A stretch of DNA of 32,863 nucleotides from Planctomycetaceae bacterium (GCA_021732785.1 JAKFUG010000072.1:1-32863); one strand, 5' to 3'. Numbered from the stretch's first letter, positions 16,734 through 25,596 are shown. Notes: a model not told the origin generated them from the letters alone. Translations and numbers: made by a program.

Positions 16734-16809
16734 GTGTGCCACTGGCTCTGCCAGTGTTGTTGTATTGGTGCTGGATGCGGAGAAGGCACTGGCAGAGCCA
16801 GTGGCACAC
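16734..16809. repeat. Perfect 23-bp inverted repeat
   Basis: Bases 16734-16756 are exactly the reverse complement of 16787-16809, with a 30-base loop. The core half is TGCCACTGGCTCTGCCAGTG. Each arm is itself partly palindromic (CACTGGC/GCCAGTG), so each can also fold alone. It lies between two minus-strand genes (HAD phosphatase and the small membrane protein) and has no U-run for simple termination. This looks like a dispersed palindrome of the REP type. Confidence 0.9.
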
Positions 16810-16820
16810 AAAAAGCACCT

Positions 16821-17507
16821 CTATTCTGAAAGCAGTGCGTCCGCGATGTCGGACCACTTCTCGAAGCGATGGAAGCCAAGGCCTTCGTCGGTCAGCACAT
16901 CAGCGAGCCAGCTCCGCGCGAAGAGATTGTTCGCGGTGACAATCCGCGCGGCGGCGACATCGGGGCGACCGTCACCGGCGAAGGCGATCCGTTTCGTGCC
17001 GCGGTTTTGCAGTTCGCGGATGATCGCCGCTTTGTCGATGCCGAAATGCTGCGAGTACCACGGCACATCGCGCGACGGCCACGTCATGCTGAGGCCCGCT
17101 TCGGGGGTGTAATCGCCGGGATTGGCGATGATGCGGACTTCACTCGCGATCGGTGCGAGAATCCGGTCGATGTACCACTGCGAACCCGCCGAGACCACGA
17201 CAACATCCCAGCCGTGCTGTTTCAACTGGCGGACGCATTCCGGTGTGCGCGGATCGAGTTGCGTCTTCGGCAGCAGTTTTTCCAACACGGCGAGATCGCG
17301 CGGCGCATGTTGAAAGATGCCGTGCAGCGCTTCGACATGCGTCAACCGCCCGGCAACGCACTCGCCCCAATAGTCGGGCATTGTGTCTGTGGGGATCACG
17401 TCCAGAATGACATCAAAGAAATCGACGGCGGTCATCGTGCCATCGAAATCGGTGACGAGCACGTTGGACTGCAAACCGGACAGAGTATCGTGGGACACGC
17501 AAGGCAC
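16821..17507 (-). CDS. HAD-superfamily phosphatase, MtnX/phosphoserine-phosphatase-like
   Basis: A GTG at 17507 gives 228 residues with all HAD motifs: D20 and D22 in 'DFDGTMT' (nucleophile and acid/base), S106 in 'VVVSAGS', K159 in 'GIDKAAII', and 'FAGDGRPD' (D179, D183) for the metal. The helical cap region (about 28-95), with 'DYWGECVAGRLTHVEAL', resembles MtnX of the methionine salvage pathway and related phosphoserine phosphatases. No other methionine-salvage gene is visible nearby, so a general small-molecule phosphatase is the safe reading. The product is cytosolic with no signal peptide. Confidence 0.88.
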   Translation of the reverse strand: MPCVSHDTLSGLQSNVLVTDFDGTMTAVDFFDVILDVIPTDTMPDYWGECVAGRLTHVEALHGIFQHAPRDLAVLEKLLPKTQLDPRTPECVRQLKQHGWDVVVVSAGSQWYIDRILAPIASEVRIIANPGDYTPEAGLSMTWPSRDVPWYSQHFGIDKAAIIRELQNRGTKRIAFAGDGRPDVAAARIVTANNLFARSWLADVLTDEGLGFHRFEKWSDIADALLSE

Positions 17508-17520
17508 TCATGGAGAGGAT

Positions 17521-17648
17521 GAAATCCGAAACTCGAAGCACGAAATCCGAAGGGAATCATAAATTCAAAAAGGAGAAACCGCGCGAGAATACCCGGTTTT
17601 CTTCATTCGGATTTAAAATTTCCTTCGGATTTCGTGCTTCGGATTTTC
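17521..17648. repeat. Inverted repeat filling the spacer between HAD and SDR genes
   Basis: GAAGCACGAAATCCGAAGG (17535-17553) is the exact reverse complement of 17622-17640. Pairing extends outward with a small gap: GAAATCCGAA at 17521-17530 with TTCGGATTTT near 17639-17648. The arms themselves repeat the unit GAAATCCGAA. It lies wholly in the gap between two minus-strand genes and is much more AT-rich than the coding sequence. Confidence 0.9.
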
Positions 17649-17651
17649 CGG

Positions 17652-18386
17652 TTACCCTCGTCCGATGTAAGCTTGGTCGCGCGGCAGGACGATCGCTTCC
17701 AGAAAGTTGACATCGGGCGGCAATGTCAGCATGACCAGCGCGGCCTGCGCAATGGAGTCGACGGACATCATCGGCTCGTCATCGCTGCGCAGTCCTGACT
17801 CCGTGCGGCGTTCGACCAGCACGTTGCCCGGATGCAGGCAACTGCAGACGATGCCATGCGGCCGGGCGTCGAGGGCAATCGCTTGTGTCAAACCCCACAC
17901 GCCGAACTTGGCGGCGGCATACGGCGTGGCATTCTCGCGCGGCCGTTGTGCCGAGATCGAACCAATGTTCAAAATACGGCCGCTCCGTTGCGGCTTCATC
18001 ATGCGAAATGCGGCGCGGCTGCACAGGAACGTCCCCGTGAGACACGCTCCAATCACGTTGTTCCATGCCGCCAACGTGACTTCATCAAGCGGGCCGCCAT
18101 CGAAGGCCCCGGCATTGTTGACGAGGATATCCACCTTGCTGAAGGTCTTTTCTGTTGCGGCGAACAAGGCTTCGACATCCGCCTCGAGACTGACATCCGC
18201 CGTTTGCACCAGGACCTCCACACCGAGTGCGCGCACTTCCGCGGCGACGGCGTCGAGTTTCTCCCGGCGGCGTCCGGAAAGCACGAGCCGACAGCCTTCC
18301 TGTGCGAGTGCCAGGGCGATTCCGCGGCCGATGCCCTGGCCGGCCCCGGTGATGACGGCGACCTGATCTTTCAAGCGAGCGGACAT
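17652..18386 (-). CDS. Short-chain dehydrogenase/reductase (SDR), 3-oxoacyl-reductase-like
   Basis: The ATG at 18386 ('MSARLKDQVAVITG') is chosen over 18422, giving the usual 244 residues for a classical SDR. Visible are the NAD(P)-binding TGAGQGIG (13-20), NNAG (90-93), and catalytic S143, Y156 and K160 ('TPYAAAKFG'). 'SGRRREKL' after the second strand, with its Arg pair, favours NADPH. The C-terminal 'LHPGNV' replaces the more usual 'VxPGxV'. The substrate is unknown; FabG-like and general alcohol dehydrogenases are the closest types. It reads toward the inverted repeat at 17521-17648. Confidence 0.92.
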   Translation of the reverse strand: MSARLKDQVAVITGAGQGIGRGIALALAQEGCRLVLSGRRREKLDAVAAEVRALGVEVLVQTADVSLEADVEALFAATEKTFSKVDILVNNAGAFDGGPLDEVTLAAWNNVIGACLTGTFLCSRAAFRMMKPQRSGRILNIGSISAQRPRENATPYAAAKFGVWGLTQAIALDARPHGIVCSCLHPGNVLVERRTESGLRSDDEPMMSVDSIAQAALVMLTLPPDVNFLEAIVLPRDQAYIGRG

Positions 18387-18430
18387 TCCCTGGCTTTCTA
18401 TCGAATGGCAGTTGGTGATCACTGAGAAGT

Positions 18431-18551
18431 TGTTTTCAAAATGGAAATGAAGAGTCGGGGCGGGGGCCCCGACCTATGATTTTTAGGGGAAACACGATCC
18501 TTGATAGGTTGGGGCCCCTGCCCCGACTTCTGTGTTCGCCATTTGAAAACA
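18431..18551. repeat. GTCGGGGC palindrome, copy A
   Basis: The core arm GTCGGGGCGGGGGCCCCGAC followed by CTAT (within 18449-18477) pairs with 18504-18530. An outer pair, TGTTTTCAAAATGG at 18431 with CCATTTGAAAACA at 18539, encloses it. Copies of the core occur at 27753-27856 and 31531-31673. It lies 65 bases beyond the end of the glnE gene on the minus strand. The core arm is itself palindromic, so several folds are possible. Confidence 0.9.
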
Positions 18552-18615
18552 GGCTCTGAGTGTAATTACGTGGGGCGTGAAACTGCAAAGCGCGGGGAGG
18601 GAAGCGGGGTGTATG

Positions 18616-21600
18616 CTACGCTTTCGGGGGGGCGAGGGTGAACTCTGCGGATGACGGAGCATAACGGCGGACGAGATCGACGACGACTTGCGAATGACAT
18701 TCAAGGTCTTGTAGCAGCCGCGAGACTTCCGCTCCGTAGTTCAAGCGGCGGGCCAGGAATTCGAACTCTTCGCTACGGAGTTCGGGCACGGTGAGATCAC
18801 GCGCGTCGCCCCGGACCATCCGCAACGCATCGATCAGGCGTCGCAGGAACATGTACGCATCGAGCAGTCGCTGCAGGTCGTCCTCCGGCAGGATTCCCAC
18901 GGCGGATAACGCCCGGGCGGCGGCGCGAGTGTTGGGGTGCCGCAGATCGGATGACAGATGCCCGTGGGTGATTTGCAGCGCTTGCACGAGGTATTCGACA
19001 TCGACCAACCCACCGGGACTGAGCTTCGCGTGAAACGTTCCCGGTTTGACGAGCTTTCGTAACTGTTGCTCGCGAATGGCCCGCACGGCGGCGAAGTCGA
19101 ACGGATTGCCGGTGTAGAGCATGCGATCCCGTACGGCCGCCAGTTTCGCTCCGAAGCTCGCGTCCCCGGCCAATGGTCGGAACTTGACGAGCGCTTGCCG
19201 TTCATACGGCCATGCCGGTCCGTCCATATTGAAGTAATGCTCGAACGCGGCCAGCGACACCGCGAGTTGACCGGCCCGGCCGTACGGTCGCAAGCGCAGA
19301 TCGATGTGGAAGATTCCTTCCCGCCGCGCGCGAATGGAATGCATGAAACGTTCGACGAGCCGTTGAAAGAATGCCGCGGCATCGAGCGGCTGACGACCGT
19401 GCGTGGCACCCTCGTCTTCGTAGACAAACATCATTTCGATGTCGGAGGCAAAGCCCATTTCGCGGCCGCCGCACTTGCCGAGCACGGCCGCGGTCCAGGC
19501 CATCGGGGCACCATTCGCGCAACACGGCGGGCCATGCTTGGCAACCAGATCTTTCCAGGCGATCTCCAACGCCGCGGTGACGACGGTTTCCGCGATGTCG
19601 GTGAGTTCCCCCGAAAACTGACCGAACGCCGGGATGCGGCCGAGAATGTGCCGCATATCCACGCGGAACATTTCGCGGTCCTTGAACTCGTTGAGTCGTT
19701 GAATCCGTTCGGTGGCATTGGCCGCTTCGTGCAGCAACGCCGCAAGTTCGTCCCGCAGTTGCGCCGCGGTCTTCGCGTCCTGCAGGATTTCCAGGTTCTT
19801 CAGCAGCGGAAAGATGTTGGCCGATTGCAACCGGAGGAAATCGTCCCACAGGAAATCGCTGATGCCGAGCAACTGCGCCAGCGCGTCGAGAACGTCCGGC
19901 CGTTCCAGCGATGCGAGTCCTTCGGTCCAGTTTTCTTGTGAAAACAGATCGCGCAGGAATGTCCGGAAGTGCAGCAGCGCCGCTTCGGGGTTCGGCGACT
20001 TCGGCAGCAGATGCGTGAAATGTTTGATGAGCACCACCGCGGCCTGCAATTGCTGAATGCGGCGATCATCGGTGAGTTTGCCGCCATGCTCGGCGTCCGA
20101 CACCCACAGCGTATCGCACACGCGGGAGCCTTCGCTGCGGATATCCACGGCGTCAATATTGATGCTGCTGAGCGCCAGCGCGTTGGCCAGTTCGTAAAGA
20201 AAGCCGCTGGTGTCTTCGCCACGAATTTGCAGCACGGTCGCTTGGGATGACGTCTGATTATCAACCTGCACTTCCACAGGCAGCATGGGTGACGAAGCGG
20301 CTTCGCAGCCGTCCAGCGCCCCGGCAATCCGTTTGGCTAACCGTCCCTGTGCGTCGCCGTGCTTGCCCGTGCGTGACAGAATCATCAATTCCATCAGGTC
20401 GGCTTCATAGTTCAGCCAGACTTCCGGTTCCGCGGTATCAAATGGCGGGCGAACGGTGAACACATCGACGAAATCGCGATGGGGGGCGGTGGGGGCGGTC
20501 GCCTTGTGCCCCCTGCGGGTCGCTCCGGTTGGTTGCCAGCGGCGGGACAGTTCGGGGTATTGGCCGGTAATGACGACCCCTTCGAGAATATCGAATCCGA
20601 AGACGAACAAGAGACCGCAAATCATCGACAGATCGCCGGGATGATCGATGCCCAGAACGGTCACGCGCCACGTGTTGTCGCGTGCGGGTTCAGCGACGAC
20701 GCGCATGGGTCGTGTCAAATTAATCGGGCCGAACCATTCTCGATGGTGTGCGGCATCGATCGGTGAGAACGTGGGCAGCGGACTGGGGACCGACGTGGGG
20801 GCCAGCACCCCCGCCTCGGGTTCATGGGGTACCATCGGGGCATCGCCAAGGTAGCGATCGAAGATGCGCCGAATCTCCACGCTGTGGCGATCGTAGTGGG
20901 CCACGAAGTCGGCACCCGATGCGTAGTCCAACCGCCGCGCAAGATAATCCAACTCGCGCAGATCGGTCGGCAACTGATGTTCCTGCTTGTTGTGCGCGAG
21001 TTGCAGCACGTGCTCGATGGTCCGCAGAAACATGTATCCGCCGGTCAGTTGACGGAACTCGTCGGCTTGCAGGAATCCGAATTCGGCGAGACGCACCAAC
21101 CCGTCCATCGTGTTCGGTGATCGCAGTTGCGGATAACGGCGACCGTGAACCATCTGGAGGTACTGGGTGAGAAACTCGATGTCCCGAATGGAGCCCGCGC
21201 CCGATTTGACCTCGCCCCATTCCCGCCGTTTCCGTGCGAGCCCTTCTTCGATTTTCCGCTTTGCGGCCCGGACGGATTGCCGGACATCATCGACCGCGTG
21301 TCCGAAGAGCAGTGGCTCACACTCCTGCAGCACGCGGGTGCCGAGCGCGGCATCGCCCGCAATCACCCGCGCCTTGAGCAACGCCTGATGTTCCCAGAGT
21401 TCTCCCTTTTTCCGCAGATAATCGATAAAAGACGATGCCGAAGTGACCAACGGTCCCGAGCGTCCCCACGGTCGCAGCCGCATATCCACGCGATACAGGA
21501 AGCCTTCGCCCGTGGAGGTTTGCAGGGCCCGAATCAATTGCTGCGCGATGGGGAGCCACAATTCGGGTTGATCGTCCGCGAGAAAGACGAGGTCGATATC

Positions 21601-22302
21601 CGAACTGTAGTTGAGTTCTTCGCCCCCCAGTTTTCCCATGGCGAGAATACAGAATCCGGCCGTACTGATTTTGCGGCCGGGAGAGACACTGACCAGACAC
21701 GCCCGCACCAAGGCATCGGCCAACAGCGACAACTGCACGGTCGCCGAACGGAGGTCCATTAGTCCGAAGCAATCGCACGCGCCGATCCGCAGGATCTCCC
21801 ACCGCTGAAAGCGGCGTAAGCCATCCAGAAACTCAACGGAATTGGTGGACGCCCCACCCGCGAGAATGGCGGCCTCGAAAAACTCCTCGCGGCTTTTCAA
21901 ATCGGCGAGCCACCGGTGTTGGGTGAGCTGGTCCAGTAACACCGGCGTGCGAAGTAACGTTTCCGTCAAATACTGGCTGCGGACGAACAGTTTCAACAGA
22001 ATTTCAATGGCTCGCGGTCGCGCAGCGAGATATTCGAGCAATGGGCGGGATTGCGGAACCTGGGCGATGAACCGTTCGAAATTCCGCAAGCTGGAATCGG
22101 GTGACGGGGTGTCCCACAGACCGAGCACGAGCCGCGACAAACTCTCTTTGACAGAGTCCGGAAAGGGATGCTCTCCGGAAAGGACGCGCAACCGCTTCCA
22201 GACGCCGGTCGCATCGGGAAAGCCGATCTCCGTCAGGAGCGCGAGTGCCGCCGGTGCGGGGATCTCGCTTTCCGTGAAGAGGGTTGAAACGCGGTCGTCC
22301 AT
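18616..22302 (-). CDS. glnE: Glutamine synthetase adenylyltransferase/deadenylase with central ACT-like domains
   Basis: The ATG at 22302, behind AAGGGA, gives 1228 residues, well above the roughly 950 of E. coli GlnE. A TTG at 22377 that overlaps the upstream stop is the alternative. The N-terminal deadenylase-type nucleotidyltransferase has 'GGEELNYSSDIDLVF' (D235, D237) and 'VDMRLRPWGRSG' (D273). The C-terminal adenylyltransferase-type half has 'GGREMGFASDIEMMF' (D954, then E956 where Asp is usual) and 'IDLRLRPYGRAG' (D1001). Between them, about 540-665 ('WRVTVLGIDHPGDLSMICGL') and 688-770 ('GEDTSGFLYELANALA', 'INIDAVDIRSEGSRVCDTLW') resemble the tandem ACT domains of GlnD, which bind glutamine. 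Predicted role: reversible AMP modification of glutamine synthetase, possibly with direct glutamine sensing. No PII or glutamine synthetase gene is in the window. Confidence 0.93.
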   Translation of the reverse strand: MDDRVSTLFTESEIPAPAALALLTEIGFPDATGVWKRLRVLSGEHPFPDSVKESLSRLVLGLWDTPSPDSSLRNFERFIAQVPQSRPLLEYLAARPRAIEILLKLFVRSQYLTETLLRTPVLLDQLTQHRWLADLKSREEFFEAAILAGGASTNSVEFLDGLRRFQRWEILRIGACDCFGLMDLRSATVQLSLLADALVRACLVSVSPGRKISTAGFCILAMGKLGGEELNYSSDIDLVFLADDQPELWLPIAQQLIRALQTSTGEGFLYRVDMRLRPWGRSGPLVTSASSFIDYLRKKGELWEHQALLKARVIAGDAALGTRVLQECEPLLFGHAVDDVRQSVRAAKRKIEEGLARKRREWGEVKSGAGSIRDIEFLTQYLQMVHGRRYPQLRSPNTMDGLVRLAEFGFLQADEFRQLTGGYMFLRTIEHVLQLAHNKQEHQLPTDLRELDYLARRLDYASGADFVAHYDRHSVEIRRIFDRYLGDAPMVPHEPEAGVLAPTSVPSPLPTFSPIDAAHHREWFGPINLTRPMRVVAEPARDNTWRVTVLGIDHPGDLSMICGLLFVFGFDILEGVVITGQYPELSRRWQPTGATRRGHKATAPTAPHRDFVDVFTVRPPFDTAEPEVWLNYEADLMELMILSRTGKHGDAQGRLAKRIAGALDGCEAASSPMLPVEVQVDNQTSSQATVLQIRGEDTSGFLYELANALALSSINIDAVDIRSEGSRVCDTLWVSDAEHGGKLTDDRRIQQLQAAVVLIKHFTHLLPKSPNPEAALLHFRTFLRDLFSQENWTEGLASLERPDVLDALAQLLGISDFLWDDFLRLQSANIFPLLKNLEILQDAKTAAQLRDELAALLHEAANATERIQRLNEFKDREMFRVDMRHILGRIPAFGQFSGELTDIAETVVTAALEIAWKDLVAKHGPPCCANGAPMAWTAAVLGKCGGREMGFASDIEMMFVYEDEGATHGRQPLDAAAFFQRLVERFMHSIRARREGIFHIDLRLRPYGRAGQLAVSLAAFEHYFNMDGPAWPYERQALVKFRPLAGDASFGAKLAAVRDRMLYTGNPFDFAAVRAIREQQLRKLVKPGTFHAKLSPGGLVDVEYLVQALQITHGHLSSDLRHPNTRAAARALSAVGILPEDDLQRLLDAYMFLRRLIDALRMVRGDARDLTVPELRSEEFEFLARRLNYGAEVSRLLQDLECHSQVVVDLVRRYAPSSAEFTLAPPKA

Positions 22303-22313
22303 CCTGTTCCCTT

Positions 22314-22339
22314 CGTTCTCAGGCCGGGGCCTGAGAACG
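22314..22339 (-). promoter_or_regulatory. Perfect 12-bp hairpin directly upstream of the glnE ribosome site
   Basis: CGTTCTCAGGCC (22314-22325) and GGCCTGAGAACG (22328-22339) are perfect complements with a 2-base spacer. On the minus strand the hairpin ends immediately before AAGGGA, which lies 5 bases ahead of the glnE ATG. It could limit access to the ribosome site or mark an RNA-processing point between the upstream 1020-residue gene and glnE. Equally it may be one more dispersed palindrome. Confidence 0.75.
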
Positions 22340-22373
22340 TCCCAGTGACACACATGACTCCTTGCAAAGTCGG

Positions 22374-25300
22374 TCAAGGTTCCGGAGCAAACAGATCCGC
22401 GGGCTGCGGAATCCAGTCGGAGGGGGGTTCCGGATCAATCAGTTCATCGGACAGGCAGAAGAGATACAGCCGAAGTAACGGCCGCAGCGGTGAATCGGGA
22501 ACTCGCTGCAGCGCGGCACGGATGGCGGATTCCGCTCCGGGCGTGTTTCCCCGCTCCATTTCACACAACCCGGCTTCGAGCAGCGACTCGACTCCTTCGT
22601 ACGGGATGATCTGAAAGGCTTGCTGCGAGGCAATGAGATGGGCCACCGGGTACTGGAAGTCACCGAGAAATAACGACGAGGGCCGCGTCATGGCGGACGT
22701 ATCCAGCAGCGATTCGAGTACAATCCGGTCCATATCCCGCGCGACGTTTTGCCAGAGCTGAATCGCTTCGGCGTAATCGCCCCGGCTCAACGCACAGTAC
22801 GACACGGGATTTCGCCAGTTCCACGATGGCAACTGCCCGGAAATCGCTTGCAACCGCGAACTGGAATCATCCAGTTCATCGCCGGCACCCAGTTCCGCCA
22901 GCCACTGCGTGAGCAACTGCCGGGCGATGGGATTGCGTTCAATCTCCACGGCGTCTTCCTGCAGGATTTCCACGGCCCGTTGCACACAGCCGTTCTGTTG
23001 AGCATAAGCCGCGACGGAAAGCCGGTTGGGATCCTGTTCGCGACGGCGGTCAATCGCCTTGTTGATTTTCTCCAGGGTTTCTTCCAGGCGCAACTCCAGA
23101 TCGAACATCGCCTCGCGATTGCGGATGGCAAAGTCCGAAGCATCTTCGGGCAGCGGTGTCAGCTTCAAGGCTTGTTTGAGGGCTTTCAGCGCGGCTTCCA
23201 CCTGGCCGTTGGATTGATAAAGGTCGACGAGAATTCCGTACGGTTCCGCAAAATCCGGCTTCAACCGCACGGCTTGCTGAAGCGCAGCCACCGCTTCGTA
23301 ATACCGCAGCGATCGCGACCACGGCACACCGGATTGCGCGAGCACCATCGATTCCATTTGCGACAGCGCCGCATACGCTTCCCCCAAAATCGCATAGGGC
23401 TCGGCTTGCAGGGAATCCTCGCGGATTCCGGAGCGCGCGAATCGAATCGCCAGATGGAAGCAACCGGCCTGAAAGGGCAGCGGTGCATTGTTGGCAATCC
23501 GGCCGAGACGCAGATGATGTTCCGCCAGCGCGGTGGATGCCGTCCGTTGTTCACGCGGCAAGGACATCAACTGCTGCGTCCATGCCGGTAGCGTCGGCCG
23601 CTGGACGGCCTCTTCCAGAGACGGGGTTTCCAGGCGGAAAGCGGCTCGCGGAGGATTGAAGGCGTGCTCCGTGGCAAACTTCAATGTCGCGGGGTTAGCC
23701 TTCTTGATCCAGTGGAACAGGGCGGCGGTTGGGAGCAATGCTGAGAGGGACGCCTCATTCGTGGAAAGCAGAACGGGGAGACCGGAATAATCACGCTGTT
23801 GCACTAATCGCAAGACGATGTGCGAGAGTTCGTACTTCTCCATCGTCTCTTGCCGCAACTTCGGCTGTGCGAGGGCGTCTTCGTTGGAAAGAGCCGGGAG
23901 AAATGCACGCCGGGCCGTTTGGAACCATTCCAGCAAATCATCATCATTACTTCCGGCAAAGAGCGTCACGCGGCGATCCACGACTGATTTTCGACCCGCG
24001 GCAATCAGAAAATCTCCTTGCCGCACCGTGGCGTGAAACACACGGTCATCGGCTGTCAGCGCCGGCAGTTGGCGATACGTTTGGAGTTCGAGATCAAGTC
24101 CCCGCGCGAGACCGACCCCCGTGCGGCGTCCATCGGGGCCATCAATACGCCCGCTGATGATCGCCCACGCCAGCCCGAAGAACGCGAACAAGGTGAGCGC
24201 CCGACCGCCGCGCGAAAAGAGAATCTCCGCCGCCGCGACCGTGTAGATCTGGCCGTAATGTGCACGATACCACTCCTGGGCATGCACGCTGGCAAGGACA
24301 ACGTTGATCAGGCTCGCAACGGGCAGATCATGAAGCGACGCGATCCCGAGTGCATTCCCGCCGAAATACAGTAACGCATGCGACCAGGAGACCCGACGAC
24401 GATTGAGAATCAGACAGACTCCCGCCGCTGCCATCAGGACCAGCCCCGCGACCAGCCGATGGTTCCACTGATCCCATACCAGCGGCGACCACAACGGATA
24501 CCACACCAGGTCGATGACCACCGGTCGCGGATAAAGCTGCCGAAACGCGGGATACTCGACGGCATACTGCGTCCATGCCGCGGCCCACGTTCGCCATGTG
24601 AACGGATGCAGCAACATTGCCAAAACCGCGATGAGTCCTGGGGCCAGCAGTGCCCGCGCGGGAATCGATTCTTGGGGCTGCACATCAAAGCTGCGCGGGC
24701 GCAGCAACGTACCCAACAAGTAAAGGATCACCACCGCCCCGCCCATCCAGGCTTGCGAGGACATCTGGGCCCATAACCACAAGACAGGAACGAGACACCA
24801 CAGCATCCCGAACCGGCCGGTGTTTTCACTGCGAATCAGCAGCGACAGGACCACGGCGACGCCCAGCAGCGCGATCGCCGCAGGGGCAAAGTCGAAACGT
24901 TCGTATGACGCCAGCAACGCCAGAGCGCCGCACACCGCCGTCCACCAAGTGCGAATTTCCGGCCGATGTGCGTGGACAATCAGTCCGAATGTGATGGCTG
25001 CCAAAATCCCCGCGGAAAGCGACAAGCCAATCCCGCCACCCAGACCGTTCACCCCGGCGGCGAACAGATCGAACAACCAGCTCAAATTGACCCACGTCCG
25101 GTCCGCGGTGATCAGAGAGAACGGGTCAAATCCGGTCGGAATGAAACCATTCGCCGCGAGCCATTCTCCGGTGCGGACATGGACAAGGGGCATGGCGTCG
25201 TTGAGTTGCGAGCATCCCAGCAACGCCGCCAACGCGACGACCACCCAGCGGAGGACGAAGTCGCCTCGAATCGCTTCATCTTCGAGAATCTCCGGCGACA

Positions 25301-25436
25301 GCGGTTCCTCTTCGGGCAAGCCAGTGTCGGTCGGCGAAGTCAGGGAGGCTTCCGACGGCAAGACTTCGGGCGGAACGTCTTCGGGAGACGGTGCGGGAAC
25401 GGGCTGATCCACGGGGATAACTTCGCAGGAGAACAC
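22374..25436 (-). CDS. Polytopic membrane protein (GT-C-like) fused to C-terminal TPR region
   Basis: A GTG at 25436 gives 1020 residues; no clear ribosome site is seen and the start is uncertain. Residues 1-58 are Pro/Glu-rich and probably disordered. About 60-450 hold ten or so membrane helices, preceded by 'HVRTGEWLAANGFIPTGFDPFSLITADRTWVNLSWLFDL'-type sequence (given here only to name key residues: R-TGEW, P-FDPFS, W-NLSWL). That resembles the first extracytoplasmic loop of GT-C-fold membrane glycosyltransferases and related planctomycete proteins. The C-terminal part (about 600-1000) is helical with TPR-like units such as 'EAVAALQQAVRLKPDFAEPY' and 'QVEAALKALKQALKL'. The function is unknown. 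The glnE gene follows on the same strand after 71 bases and may be cotranscribed. Confidence 0.8.
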   Translation of the reverse strand: MFSCEVIPVDQPVPAPSPEDVPPEVLPSEASLTSPTDTGLPEEEPLSPEILEDEAIRGDFVLRWVVVALAALLGCSQLNDAMPLVHVRTGEWLAANGFIPTGFDPFSLITADRTWVNLSWLFDLFAAGVNGLGGGIGLSLSAGILAAITFGLIVHAHRPEIRTWWTAVCGALALLASYERFDFAPAAIALLGVAVVLSLLIRSENTGRFGMLWCLVPVLWLWAQMSSQAWMGGAVVILYLLGTLLRPRSFDVQPQESIPARALLAPGLIAVLAMLLHPFTWRTWAAAWTQYAVEYPAFRQLYPRPVVIDLVWYPLWSPLVWDQWNHRLVAGLVLMAAAGVCLILNRRRVSWSHALLYFGGNALGIASLHDLPVASLINVVLASVHAQEWYRAHYGQIYTVAAAEILFSRGGRALTLFAFFGLAWAIISGRIDGPDGRRTGVGLARGLDLELQTYRQLPALTADDRVFHATVRQGDFLIAAGRKSVVDRRVTLFAGSNDDDLLEWFQTARRAFLPALSNEDALAQPKLRQETMEKYELSHIVLRLVQQRDYSGLPVLLSTNEASLSALLPTAALFHWIKKANPATLKFATEHAFNPPRAAFRLETPSLEEAVQRPTLPAWTQQLMSLPREQRTASTALAEHHLRLGRIANNAPLPFQAGCFHLAIRFARSGIREDSLQAEPYAILGEAYAALSQMESMVLAQSGVPWSRSLRYYEAVAALQQAVRLKPDFAEPYGILVDLYQSNGQVEAALKALKQALKLTPLPEDASDFAIRNREAMFDLELRLEETLEKINKAIDRRREQDPNRLSVAAYAQQNGCVQRAVEILQEDAVEIERNPIARQLLTQWLAELGAGDELDDSSSRLQAISGQLPSWNWRNPVSYCALSRGDYAEAIQLWQNVARDMDRIVLESLLDTSAMTRPSSLFLGDFQYPVAHLIASQQAFQIIPYEGVESLLEAGLCEMERGNTPGAESAIRAALQRVPDSPLRPLLRLYLFCLSDELIDPEPPSDWIPQPADLFAPEP

Positions 25437-25596
25437 CAGAGGAAGCGTGCCAATGCACGTCCCTTCGATGCTAGAGCCCGGCGTGCATCGGGGTCAAGGA
25501 ACACGCCTGATAAGCGTTCTCATTCGTAGCCGTCCCAGCTTCCAGATTTCTAATCCTCGCGCCATTCGGGTATGTTACTCGGTAGGAGACCAGCCG

